From the NCBI GenBank assembly GCA_965370045.1, contig CBDUSI010000006.1:1-64000 (forward strand): DNA of 64,000 nt. Reading direction: 5' to 3'. Shown here in pieces: positions 39,897 through 47,213 of the stretch. A program made the translations under genes and the position numbers. The notes beneath the pieces are model-generated. The model searched no databases. It was not told the DNA's origin and saw nothing but the letters and a program-made list of their open reading frames with translations. The stretch's first letter is position 1, and each line of letters starts with the position of its first letter. The DNA comes from CAZONU01 sp965370045 (GTDB taxonomy: Bacteria; Planctomycetota; SZUA-567; JAKLDR01).

Positions 39897-40437
39897 GAGC
39901 CCAGGGCACTTTCGCGGGGCTCTTGCTGAACGGGTCTTTCTTGTCGTAGACGGGGGGCTTCTTGGTCTCTTTCTGGAACTCTCGGCTCTCGCTGCGATCT
40001 TGCGTCTCCAGGATCTTCCAGACGACTACGGAGACGGCGATGAGGATCAGCGCAACGGCGATAGCTATGACTATGGGCACCGCCACGGCCCCCAGACCCT
40101 CGCCCTCGACCAGGTAGCCGATTGCGCTCCTGACGGTGGAGGGCAGGGCGCTCGTCGCCACCTCGGCCAGGTAGGCCTTGGCCGCCTCTACCACCGGGAC
40201 AACCAGCTCCACGTCGCCGGACATGGTCCAGCCGGTGAACTGACGCTGGATGGCCGCGACCTGGGCGCGGCGCAGCCGGACCTTCTCCTTCTCGGGGCCT
40301 TCCGGCAGGGCGTAGAGCCGCGCCTGCAGTCGGTTGTACTCGCCCTGCATGGCATGGACGGCCTTGTCGAGGATCCACTTCGGGAGCCGGTGGAGCTGAT
40401 TGCGCGCCAGGCGCAGTTCCCCGGCCGTGGTAGCCAT
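39832..40437 (-). CDS. Membrane protein of the element
   Basis: A 201-residue protein. A helical N-terminal half (LHRLPKWILDKAVHAMQGEY, LRRAQVAAIQRQFTGWTMSG), a strong membrane span (AVAVPIVIAIAVALILIAVS, about 112-137) and a short second one near the C-terminus (ALIGGVGLLLAAP). ATG 40437 lies 1 nt after the stop of the 40439 gene. A virion membrane or assembly role is a guess. Confidence 0.5.
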   Translation of the reverse strand: MATTAGELRLARNQLHRLPKWILDKAVHAMQGEYNRLQARLYALPEGPEKEKVRLRRAQVAAIQRQFTGWTMSGDVELVVPVVEAAKAYLAEVATSALPSTVRSAIGYLVEGEGLGAVAVPIVIAIAVALILIAVSVVVWKILETQDRSESREFQKETKKPPVYDKKDPFSKSPAKVPWALIGGVGLLLAAPSLIRAARGK

Positions 40438-40438
40438 C

Positions 40439-41152
40439 TTAGATCACCCCGAAGAGCTTGGCGGCCAGCAGGGCGATCCCGCCGTAGCTGGCGACCTTCT
40501 TGAGATCCACGTCCCCGCCGGCGGCGATGGGCGAAGGCTGGCCGGCCTTGCGCACCGGGACCGACTGAAGCGCCCGCGCGGCGCCCTCGGCCCACTCGAT
40601 CAGCATGTTCGCCGAAATGTCGCACCGCCAGGCGTGATGCCTCTTGCTGTGCGCCTTGGCGATGGCGTGCAGCGCCAGCCGCGCCGGGGTCACGAACGCC
40701 GCCGGCGCGGTGGCGGGGACGCCGTAGCCCCGCTGTTGGAGCATGGTCGCCACCCGCGAGAGGGCGGCGCGGACCTGGGCGATCACCGGCCCGCTTCCCT
40801 TGCGGGCCGCGGTGCGCTTCTCCGCGCCGCTCGGCCTGCTGCTGCCGAATATCTTGGAGATTCCCAGCTTCGAGAGCACGGGCAGCGCGGTCTTGGCCGC
40901 CCCGGCCGCCGCCGCGAAGGGCAGGAAGCCCAGCCCCTTGACCGTCGCCCCGCCGCCCACCACCGCCGCCGCCGCGTAAAGCGGGGCCAGGGTGCGGGGC
41001 AGGAGGTTGTAACGGGAGCCCCAGCCCGTCTTCGGCATTTTCGAGTCGAAGAAGGCGTGGGCGATCTGGATCTGGACGTAGTCTTTCACGGCCCAACCCA
41101 ACCCGTCCAGGCTGGCGATGTTCCCGCGGTTGCTCCCGTCCACGATGGCCAC
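40439..41152 (-). CDS. Element protein with hydrophobic patches, unknown function
   Basis: A 237-residue protein starting GTG 41152. It has an Ala/Gly-rich hydrophobic stretch (LAPLYAAAAVVGGGATVKGL), a helical middle (VRAALSRVATMLQQRGYGVP), a His-rich helix (ALHAIAKAHSKRHHAWRCDI) and a hydrophobic C-terminus (YGGIALLAAKLFGVI). Four nt before the transglutaminase-like gene's stop, same strand. No family recognised. Confidence 0.45.
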   Translation of the reverse strand: MAIVDGSNRGNIASLDGLGWAVKDYVQIQIAHAFFDSKMPKTGWGSRYNLLPRTLAPLYAAAAVVGGGATVKGLGFLPFAAAAGAAKTALPVLSKLGISKIFGSSRPSGAEKRTAARKGSGPVIAQVRAALSRVATMLQQRGYGVPATAPAAFVTPARLALHAIAKAHSKRHHAWRCDISANMLIEWAEGAARALQSVPVRKAGQPSPIAAGGDVDLKKVASYGGIALLAAKLFGVI

Positions 41153-41156
41153 GGGG

Positions 41157-41939
41157 CTATCTCCTCTTCTTGCTCTTGAGCAGCAGCAGCGCGCCCAGGC
41201 CCAGCGCGCCGACCACCGCGATGGTCCCCGTGCTGATCCCCGAGGCCGGCTTGGAAATCACCGCCGGCGCTGGGCGGACGGTCGGGGCCATGGTGATGGG
41301 TGTGAACAGCTCGCCGTTGTTGGGAAGGTACTTGTCTTCGAGGTACTCCGTCCCGAATTCCGCGCCGGTCTTGAAAACGTCCTGGACGGTGTCCTGAAAC
41401 CAGCCGCCTACTTGTGAGATCATGCCGCGTTCCTCCTCGTAAACGCCGGTGGGCAGGTCCGCCCGCCAGCCCAGGGGGCGGTCCTTCTCCGTCGCGTCCA
41501 TGGCGATCCAGTCGCCGGCCCTGGTGCGGGCCTCCACGAGAACATGCTTCCAGTCGCCGGGGATCGGCCCCTGCACCGCGATCCTGACCGGGTAGCCCAC
41601 GTACTCCGCCGCCGCGCCGGCCACCGCGGCCATGTCGTCGCAGTCGCCCAGGCGGCGGTCGAGGGTCGAGGCCACCGGGTCGCCCTTGATCCGCGCGGAG
41701 CGGACGGTGTCCACGCCCACCGGGTCGCCCGTGTAGCGAATGGCGCCCTTGACCGCACCGAGGATGGCCCCCAGCTCGGCCAGCTCGTCCTTCTCGGGGG
41801 CGGCGCGGACGATGCCGTCAACCCACTGGCCCAGGCCGTGGAAGTCCCGCTTGCCGTCCTCGATCTTGCCGCGGATCCTCGCGCACATGGCGAGGACTGA
41901 CGGCAAGCCCCGGGCGACGGTCGAGAAGTCAACTGCCAT
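41157..41939 (-). CDS. Membrane-anchored transglutaminase-like cysteine protease/transferase
   Basis: A 260-residue protein. The core shows a transglutaminase-like triad: C100 in RRLGDCDDMAAVAGAAAEYV, H132 in GDWKHVLVEARTRAG and D148 in WIAMDATEKD. A C-terminal span (GTIAVVGALGLGALLLLKSK) with a basic end anchors it. ATG 41939 has TTGGAGGCC upstream; an earlier ATG at 42020 is less likely. In an element of this type it could process structural proteins, cross-link capsid or act on the cell wall during entry; this is inference. Confidence 0.65.
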   Translation of the reverse strand: MAVDFSTVARGLPSVLAMCARIRGKIEDGKRDFHGLGQWVDGIVRAAPEKDELAELGAILGAVKGAIRYTGDPVGVDTVRSARIKGDPVASTLDRRLGDCDDMAAVAGAAAEYVGYPVRIAVQGPIPGDWKHVLVEARTRAGDWIAMDATEKDRPLGWRADLPTGVYEEERGMISQVGGWFQDTVQDVFKTGAEFGTEYLEDKYLPNNGELFTPITMAPTVRPAPAVISKPASGISTGTIAVVGALGLGALLLLKSKKRR

Positions 41940-42058
41940 CTGGCCTCCAACAAAAGACACGGCCTGGAAGAGGGGGGAGGTCCTTTCGCCCCTCACCAGA
42001 CCGCGCCTGCCGATCCGCATCCTCCGGGAGCTGCCCGGAGGGTATGTCTACACGCGCT

Positions 42059-42862
42059 TTAGCTCAGCGCGTCGCGCTGAATTTCGTCCTCGCCGGGTAG
42101 CAGATCGCCAATCCGGGAGGTCTGTTGGAAGTGATCCTTTTGACTTCCACCTGGAAGCTGCGGCGACGGGGGAGGGGAGCTCTCCCCCGCCGACCGCCGC
42201 CCTGATCCCCCCCTGGGAGCCGGATCGCCCTCGGGAGGCGCGAAGCTCTCGGCCTTGTAACCCAGGACCAGTGCATCCAACCGCACTTGTTGCATGCGCC
42301 GGAAGAGCTTCGGGGCTTTTCGTTGCATGTCGAACTCTAGAAGCGTCGTGCTCTTTACAACCTGGGTCGCCAGCTTCTTGAGGAGCGCGTCGGGCATCCG
42401 CTCCCGGGTGGCCGTTAGAAGCATCGACCGTTCCCTGTCGTCGGCCCGGTACTGATCCAGCTCCTCGGCCTGCTTCTTGGCGATCTGCGCTCGCCTGGCC
42501 TCCTTCTCCAGCTTCATTCGCCGATCCAGGTCCTTTTGAGTGGGGGAGGGCATCCAGCCCTTGACCCGGGCCTTCACGAAGTAGCTGGTAGGACTGAAGA
42601 CGCGCCGGCTCTGCATGGCCTGCTGTACGTATCTCACAGCCAAACAGGTACGCGGCAGCTCCGCAGAGCAGAGCAGCCAACGCAAGGTGATCCTGCCGTG
42701 GTCTGTCCATCCCCAGTCCCTCAGTGCCTTTTCCAGCTGCTCCCGTAGAACCTGCTCGGAGCGCGGCAAAGCCTCTGTTCCTGAACGTTTACGTTCGTTC
42801 GTCCCTTCGGGGGTAAACGAACGAACGTTAACGTTTGGTCGCGCGTGAGACACCTCCTGCAT
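42059..42862 (-). CDS. Replication-initiator-like protein of the element
   Basis: A 267-residue protein. Residues about 35-105 (EQVLREQLEKALRDWGWTDH, then FSPTSYFVKARVKGW) resemble the winged-helix and 'N/SP-x-x-Y-x-x-x-A-x-x-x-GW' segment of plasmid and phage initiator or DnaD-like proteins. A charged coiled coil (RMKLEKEARRAQIAKKQAEE) and a low-complexity Pro/Ser tail follow. Codons 12-28 overlay a long inverted repeat (42784-42835), the layout of an origin inside a rep gene. ATG 42862 is used; a perfect AGGAGGTG lies just downstream in codons 2-4 with no start codon after it. Function inferred. Confidence 0.5.
   Translation of the reverse strand: MQEVSHARPNVNVRSFTPEGTNERKRSGTEALPRSEQVLREQLEKALRDWGWTDHGRITLRWLLCSAELPRTCLAVRYVQQAMQSRRVFSPTSYFVKARVKGWMPSPTQKDLDRRMKLEKEARRAQIAKKQAEELDQYRADDRERSMLLTATRERMPDALLKKLATQVVKSTTLLEFDMQRKAPKLFRRMQQVRLDALVLGYKAESFAPPEGDPAPRGGSGRRSAGESSPPPSPQLPGGSQKDHFQQTSRIGDLLPGEDEIQRDALS
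42784..42835. repeat. Long inverted repeat inside the initiator-like gene, candidate origin or operator
   Basis: Arms 42784-42801 (AACGTTTACGTTCGTTCG) and 42818-42835 (CGAACGAACGTTAACGTT) match at 17 of 18 positions. The 16-nt centre contains CCC-TTCG-GGG, which can form its own hairpin. Within each arm CGTT/AACG units recur, so it could also be read as short iterons. Confidence 0.8.
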
Positions 42863-42919
42863 AGCAGTTCTCCCAACCCGGCCCCGGGCTTTTCCGGTCC
42901 CGCGGCGGCCTCTGCTGAT

Positions 42920-42982
42920 GCGCTAGCGCGTTTTCGTCCCTCTGACACCTGTATTATAACCCCTGTTTGGCCGATCCCGGAA
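42920..42982 (-). promoter_or_regulatory. Candidate promoter and palindromic operator upstream of the initiator-like gene
   Basis: On the minus strand a perfect TATAAT (42958-42953) has only a weak -35 (TTCCGG, 42982-42977, spacer 18). Downstream in the leader lies GCGCTAGCGC (42920-42929), a 10-bp perfect palindrome, a plausible repressor site. The weak -35 suggests activator dependence or low basal expression. Confidence 0.45.
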
Positions 42983-43044
42983 TTATTCTCAGGCTGGGCC
43001 TTGACAAAAGGCCTCCCGCGAGGCATACTTCGCATGTCGGGGTT

Positions 43045-43072
43045 AGGTCCGATAATATATGTTATGTTGCAC
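43045..43072 (+). other. Right element boundary: complete dif-like site (attR)
   Basis: XerC-type arm AGGTCCGATAA (43045-43055), spacer TATATG (43056-43061), XerD-type arm TTATGTTGCAC (43062-43072). By hand, 18 of 28 positions agree with E. coli dif and 18 of 28 with B. subtilis dif; the XerD core TTATGT and the ATAA before the spacer are shared with E. coli dif. Presumed chromosomal dimer-resolution site regenerated by integration. Confidence 0.75.
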
Positions 43073-43349
43073 AGCCAAGGGGGTCGAGGAGGTACTTCCC
43101 AAGACGGCTCTGTACCGGGCCTGGGCGGGGCGCTAATGATGAGTCGGATATGAGTTTCTTGGGCCGTCTGCGCCTGTCATGCGCAAATCATGGTGCGCTG
43201 ATGCCTCGGCGGCCTGTCGGACGGATGCGGCGCGCGAACATGAGCCCTGATAGACTTCTGCGCGTGCCGAAGTGGCCGGCACGGCAACGCGAGAGCGCCT
43301 GGAGAAACGACTGGCGGGGCCGCGGCGTGAGCGCGGCGTATCACACGGG
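43073..43349. other. Intergenic region between the dif-like site and the OmpA-like gene
   Basis: High-G+C chromosomal DNA with only short overlapping open frames lacking codon structure. I see no gene, RNA or clear regulatory site in it. Confidence 0.5.
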
Positions 43350-43955
43350 CTAGCGGCGTATCCTGACCACCAGCTCCACGCGGCGGTTTAGCTCCCTGCC
43401 CTTTGCGGTCTTGTTGGTGGCTACCGGCTTGCTCGAGCCGAAGCCCTGGACGACAATGTTCGCGGATCCCACTCCGACCTTGCGGAGGTGGGCGGCCACC
43501 GCCTTGGCGCGGTCCACCGAGAGCTCCTGGTTGTTCTTCCAGAAGCGCTTGGTGCGCTTGATCGGCTGGCTGTCGGTGTGGCCCTGGACGATGACCTTGG
43601 CGCCGGCGTACTTGCGCTTGATCAGCGAGGCTGCCTGACCCAACGCGCGGCGCGCCGCGGGGCGAACCGTGGTGCGGCCCGAGGCGAAGAGCACCTTGCT
43701 GCCGAGACTGAGCGTGAACGTCCGGCCGTTGTCGGTGACCGTGAACCCCTCGGCCTCCAGACGAGCGCGGTCATCGGGCTCGATGGCCGGGGCGGGCGCG
43801 GGTGCCGGGCGGGTCCGCTGCTGAGCGCGGAGCGCGGCGTTCTCGGCCTCCAGGTTGCGAATGCGCTCATCGTAGGCGTCCTTCCGCCCGGTGCAGCCCG
43901 TGGCCGCGACGAAAAGGACGGCGATGGCCAAGGTCGAGACTAGTAGCCTGTGCAT
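43350..43955 (-). CDS. Pal/OmpA-family peptidoglycan-binding lipoprotein
   Basis: A 201-residue lipoprotein: signal LVSTLAIAVLFVAATGC with lipidated C21, a short coiled coil and Pro/Ala linker (about 30-55), then an OmpA C-terminal domain (LGSKVLFASGRTTVRPAARR, VIVQGHTDSQPIKRTKRFWK, LSVDRAKAVAAHLRKVGVGS, GRELNRRVELVVRIRR). It binds peptidoglycan and anchors the outer membrane, which implies a diderm host. ATG 43955 has GAGGAG upstream; an earlier in-frame start at 44063 is unsupported. Confidence 0.88.
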   Translation of the reverse strand: MHRLLVSTLAIAVLFVAATGCTGRKDAYDERIRNLEAENAALRAQQRTRPAPAPAPAIEPDDRARLEAEGFTVTDNGRTFTLSLGSKVLFASGRTTVRPAARRALGQAASLIKRKYAGAKVIVQGHTDSQPIKRTKRFWKNNQELSVDRAKAVAAHLRKVGVGSANIVVQGFGSSKPVATNKTAKGRELNRRVELVVRIRR

Positions 43956-44019
43956 AGCGCTCTCCTCATTATTAGCTGGCGGTCGGTCAGGACCGGCGCT
44001 GCGTCCCCTCTCCGAGTCT

Positions 44020-44048
44020 ATTGAATAGCTGCGGGGGGCCGATGTCAA
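44020..44048 (-). promoter_or_regulatory. Candidate promoter of the OmpA-like gene
   Basis: On the minus strand a perfect TTGACA (44048-44043), 17 nt, TTCAAT (44025-44020), 64 nt before the start codon. Confidence 0.5.
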
Positions 44049-44114
44049 GGGGAATCTGGTCATAATGCCGTCTCGCGGCGAGAGTTGCGGATCTCGTCGC
44101 TCCCCTCCCCCACC

Positions 44115-44575
44115 CTACCCCAGCCGTTTGACCACGTAGTAACCGCGAACCTTCTGCCCCTTGGACCCCTCCTCAGCGGGACAGAGTCCAAAGCCCAGCG
44201 CCCTCCACATGGGGATCGCCTCGATCTTGTCCTCGGAACTCCAAGCCCGGAGCTGGCAGGTGCCCAGTTGGCGGGCGCGCTCCTCGCAGAGCTCGATCAT
44301 CCGCCGGGCGATGCCTTTTCGCCGGAACTCGGGCGCAACCTCTATGACGTTGATGAAACCTTCCTGCGACGGGGGGACAGCGGTGCGGGCAGCGTCTTCA
44401 CCCACACCCCGATGAAGCCCACCAACTCGTCTCCAGAGATGGCCACAATCGTGAAGCCGTTCTCAGTTGTGCAGTGCTCCGCGGCCCACGAGCCCCACCT
44501 TTCGCCGAGGCGCGCGATCAGCCCGCGGTCGGCCTCGATGTATTGGATGTCTTGCGCCTCCCCCAGCATCACCAT
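44115..44575 (-). pseudogene. Frameshifted GNAT acetyltransferase
   Basis: Two overlapping frames together make one GNAT protein. 44575-44342 encodes the start (DIQYIEADRGLIARLGERWG, GFTIVAISGDELVGFIGVWV); 44405-44115 encodes the acetyl-CoA half (GFINVIEVAPEFRRKGIARR, MIELCEERARQLGTCQLRAW, RALGFGLCPAE). The switch lies at a run of six C (six G at 44371-44376 on the plus strand); one extra base there joins the frames as LSPPSQEGFINVIEV. This may be real gene decay or a sequencing error. Substrate unknown. Confidence 0.75.
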
Positions 44576-44596
44576 ATCGCACTGCCGCTACGTCGT

Positions 44597-47032
44597 TCAG
44601 CCCTGCCCGCCGGCGGCGGCGTCGGGTTTCTCCGCCTTGCCGGCGCCTTTCTTGTCGTTCCTGCCGTTCTTCTCTTCTTTGGGAGCCGGCTCCAGGGCGG
44701 CGGCGAAGACCGGCCCGAGACGCTCGACGAAGGTAAAGGTCATGCCCTTGGCGACCTGCTCGGGGATATCCTTCCTGACCTCGCGCTCGTTGGCCCGGGG
44801 CAGGATCAGGTGCCTGACCTTCTCGCGGTGGGCGGCCAGGACCTTGGCCTTGATGCCCCCCACGGGCAGGACCTGTCCGCGCAGGGTGATCTCTCCGGTG
44901 ATGCCCACGCGGCGGTCGACCTTGCGGCCGGTGAGCGCGCTGAGGATGGCCACGGCCATGGCCGTGCCGGCGCTGGGTCCGTCCTTGGGCACCGCCCCCT
45001 CAGGCACGTGGACGTGCAGATCGCGCGATGCAAAGAAGTCCGGCTCCAGGCCCAGCTTGGCGGCGTTGGCGCGAATGTAGGCCACCGCCGCGCTGGCCGA
45101 CTCCTTCATGACCTCGCCGAGCTTGCCGGTGAGGCGCAGTTCGCCCTTGCCGGGCATGGCGCTGGCCTCCACGGTCATCACCCGGCCGCCGTGCTCGGTC
45201 CAGGCCAGGGCGGTGGCCGCGCCCACCGCGCTGCCCTCCTCCACGGCGAGCTGGCGGTAGTCGGGCAGGCCCAGGTAGCGCGAGAGGTTGCGGGGGGTGA
45301 GGCGCAGGGCCCGGCCGCGACGCTCCACGATGCGCCGGGCGCACTTGCGGCACAGCGCAGCGAGGTGCTTGTCGAGGTTGCGCACCCCGGCCTCAGAGGT
45401 GTACTCGCGGATGATCTCCACCAGCGCGGCGTCCGTGATGGTCAGCTGCTTGCGGCTCAGGCCGTGCTCCACGCGGTTCCGGGGGATGAGGTGCCGCTTG
45501 GCGATCTGGCGCTTCTCCTCCTCCGTGTAGCCCGGCAGGCGGATGACCTCGGTGCGGTCAAGAAGCACCGCGGGGATGGCCGCCTCCATGTTGCAGGTGG
45601 TGATGAAGAACACTTCGGACAGGTCAAACTCGATTTCCAGGTAGTGGTCGCTGAAGTGACTGTTCTCGTCGGGATCCAGCACCTCCAGCAGCGCGCTGGT
45701 CGGGTCGCCGCGGAAGTCCGCGCCGAGCTTGTCGATCTCGTCGAGCAGGAAGACCGGGTTGCGACTCCCGGCCTTGCGCAGACCCTGGATGATGCGCCCC
45801 GGCAGCGCGCCGATATAGGTGCGTCGGTGCCCGCGGATCTCGGCCTCGTCGCGCACCCCGCCGAGCGAGGCCTTGACGAACTTGCGACCCAGCGCCGCGG
45901 CCACCCCGCGAGCCAGACTGGTCTTGCCCACGCCCGGGGGCCCGGCCAGGCACAGGATCGGCCCCTTCTGGCGCTTGGCCATCTGCAACACCGCCAGGTA
46001 CTCGATGATCCGCTCTTTCGGCTCGGCCAGCCCGTAGTGCCCCTTGTCCAGGAGCTTGGCGGCCTCGCGCAGGTCGGAGCGGTCCTCGGTGCGCGCCTTC
46101 CAGGGCACGGAGATTATCCAGTCGACGTAGTTGAGGCTCACCGTGGCCTGGGGACTCTCCGCGGGGGTCTGGGCCAGGCGATCGAGCTCCTTGGTGGCGA
46201 CCTTGCGAGCCTCCTCGGTAAGCTCGGCGGCCTCGACCTTCTCGCGCAGCTCCTCGACGGGGTCCAGGACGCCCTTCTTCTCGCCGAGCTGGCTCTCGAT
46301 GATCTTCTTCTGCTCGCGCAGGAAGAAGTCCTTCTGCATATGGGAAGCCCGCTCGCGGACCTTCTCGTCGATGTCTTTCTTGAGCTCCAGCACCTTGATC
46401 TCGCTGGCCAGCACGGCGTTGAGCTTCTCCAGGCGCTTTACGGAGTCGAGCTCGGCCAGGAACACCTGCTTCCGCTCGACCGGCAGGACCACGTAGGCGG
46501 ACACCGAGTCTGCGAACTTGCCGTACTCGGAAATGCCCTTGACCACCGAGGCCACCGCGTCGGGGATGGCCGGGCTGAGCCTGACGTAGTTCTCGAACTG
46601 CTCGGCCACCGAACGCATCAGGGCCTGCTGGGTGCGATTGGGCTCGATCTGGTCGGTGACGGTAACCACCTTCACCGTGGAGCACTCGTCGCCGGGCAAG
46701 TGCTTCTGGACCTTCGCGCGGCTGAGCACCTCCACCAGTATCTTCTGGCTGCCGTCGGGCAGGGCCATGGCCTGGACCACGCGCCCGACCACCCCCACGT
46801 CGAAAAGGTCCTCGGGGGACGGATCGTCGGTCTCCACCTCCTTCTGGGTGACCATGAATATCAGCGAGTCGCCGTTCTCGGCCCGGCGCAGGGCCTCCAG
46901 GCTCCTGGGGCGGCCGACCATCAGCGGCGCGAACATGTGCGGGAAGAGCACCGTATCGCGGAGCGGCACGCCCGGCAGTTCGGCGGGCTCACCCTCCTGA
47001 TAGTGCTTGCCGTGCGGCTTGTTGGTGGCCAT
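44597..47032 (-). CDS. lon: ATP-dependent Lon protease
   Basis: An 811-residue LonA protease. N-terminal substrate domain (GVPLRDTVLFPHMFAPLMVG), AAA+ domain with Walker A GPPGVGKT near residue 365, LLDEIDKLG, and a C-terminal Ser-Lys peptidase (PKDGPSAGTAM with the catalytic serine near residue 687; lysine in VGGIKAKVLAA). The tail is Lys/Ala/Gly-rich. It degrades misfolded and regulatory proteins in the cytoplasm. ATG 47032 is preceded by GGGAAGGG; a long in-frame extension to 47851 lies antisense to the next gene and is rejected. Confidence 0.97.
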   Translation of the reverse strand: MATNKPHGKHYQEGEPAELPGVPLRDTVLFPHMFAPLMVGRPRSLEALRRAENGDSLIFMVTQKEVETDDPSPEDLFDVGVVGRVVQAMALPDGSQKILVEVLSRAKVQKHLPGDECSTVKVVTVTDQIEPNRTQQALMRSVAEQFENYVRLSPAIPDAVASVVKGISEYGKFADSVSAYVVLPVERKQVFLAELDSVKRLEKLNAVLASEIKVLELKKDIDEKVRERASHMQKDFFLREQKKIIESQLGEKKGVLDPVEELREKVEAAELTEEARKVATKELDRLAQTPAESPQATVSLNYVDWIISVPWKARTEDRSDLREAAKLLDKGHYGLAEPKERIIEYLAVLQMAKRQKGPILCLAGPPGVGKTSLARGVAAALGRKFVKASLGGVRDEAEIRGHRRTYIGALPGRIIQGLRKAGSRNPVFLLDEIDKLGADFRGDPTSALLEVLDPDENSHFSDHYLEIEFDLSEVFFITTCNMEAAIPAVLLDRTEVIRLPGYTEEEKRQIAKRHLIPRNRVEHGLSRKQLTITDAALVEIIREYTSEAGVRNLDKHLAALCRKCARRIVERRGRALRLTPRNLSRYLGLPDYRQLAVEEGSAVGAATALAWTEHGGRVMTVEASAMPGKGELRLTGKLGEVMKESASAAVAYIRANAAKLGLEPDFFASRDLHVHVPEGAVPKDGPSAGTAMAVAILSALTGRKVDRRVGITGEITLRGQVLPVGGIKAKVLAAHREKVRHLILPRANEREVRKDIPEQVAKGMTFTFVERLGPVFAAALEPAPKEEKNGRNDKKGAGKAEKPDAAAGGQG

Positions 47033-47069
47033 TGGCCCTTCCCGCTGTTGTGAGAATCCCCCGGGGCGT

Positions 47070-47097
47070 ATTCTACGGGCGCGGGGCGCGAGGTCAA
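47070..47097 (-). promoter_or_regulatory. Promoter of lon
   Basis: On the minus strand TTGACC (47097-47092), 16 nt, TAGAAT (47075-47070), 37 nt before the lon start. No CIRCE or HrcA palindrome is visible. Confidence 0.6.
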
Positions 47098-47156
47098 ATG
47101 GCCCCGGGACCGCCGCGCCGCCCTTCCCTCCCCCAATTTCGCCCGAAACCGCCGTA

Positions 47157-47185
47157 TTGACACCCGCCGCAGAATGAGGTATGCT
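47157..47185 (+). promoter_or_regulatory. Promoter of the 47214 gene
   Basis: TTGACA (47157-47162), 17 nt, TATGCT (47180-47185). A second TATAAT at 47187-47192 is 24 nt from the -35, too far to pair with it, but could act with a different -35. Confidence 0.5.
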
Positions 47186-47213
47186 ATATAATAGAGCCAG
47201 GGAGGGACAACGC

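Larger units (their letters stand above)
27620..43072. mobile_element. 15.4-kb Xer-type integrative element, probably a tailless phage or phage-like plasmid
   Basis: Bounded by direct repeats resembling dif sites, with an intact dif-like site on the right and a degenerate XerD arm on the left. About 25 genes: a plus-strand left arm (27901-32302) and a mostly minus-strand right arm (42862-32271) that converge. If circularised, the ends would form one divergent control region holding the att site, a terminator-like hairpin and the replication-gene promoter. Content: initiator-like protein, C5-methyltransferase, DUF3850, zinc ribbons, many small membrane proteins, candidate capsid and lectin-like proteins, transglutaminase-like protein. 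No integrase, terminase, portal, tail or recognisable ATPase. Phage identity is inference. Confidence 0.75.

Noticed and set aside
27901..42862. Tailed prophage interpretation
   Set aside because: No terminase, portal, major tail, tape measure, head-tail connector or integrase is recognisable, and the att sites are dif-like rather than tRNA-associated.
27901..42862. Filamentous (inovirus-type) phage interpretation despite dif integration
   Set aside because: No Zot-type ATPase, the genome is too long, and the large beta-rich surface proteins do not fit inovirus coats.
44474..47053. Plus-strand frame of about 860 codons over lon
   Set aside because: Antisense shadow of lon; low-complexity His/Leu/Gly composition.
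47187..47192. TATAAT as the -10 partner of TTGACA at 47157
   Set aside because: The spacer would be 24 nt; TATGCT at 47180-47185 gives 17 nt.
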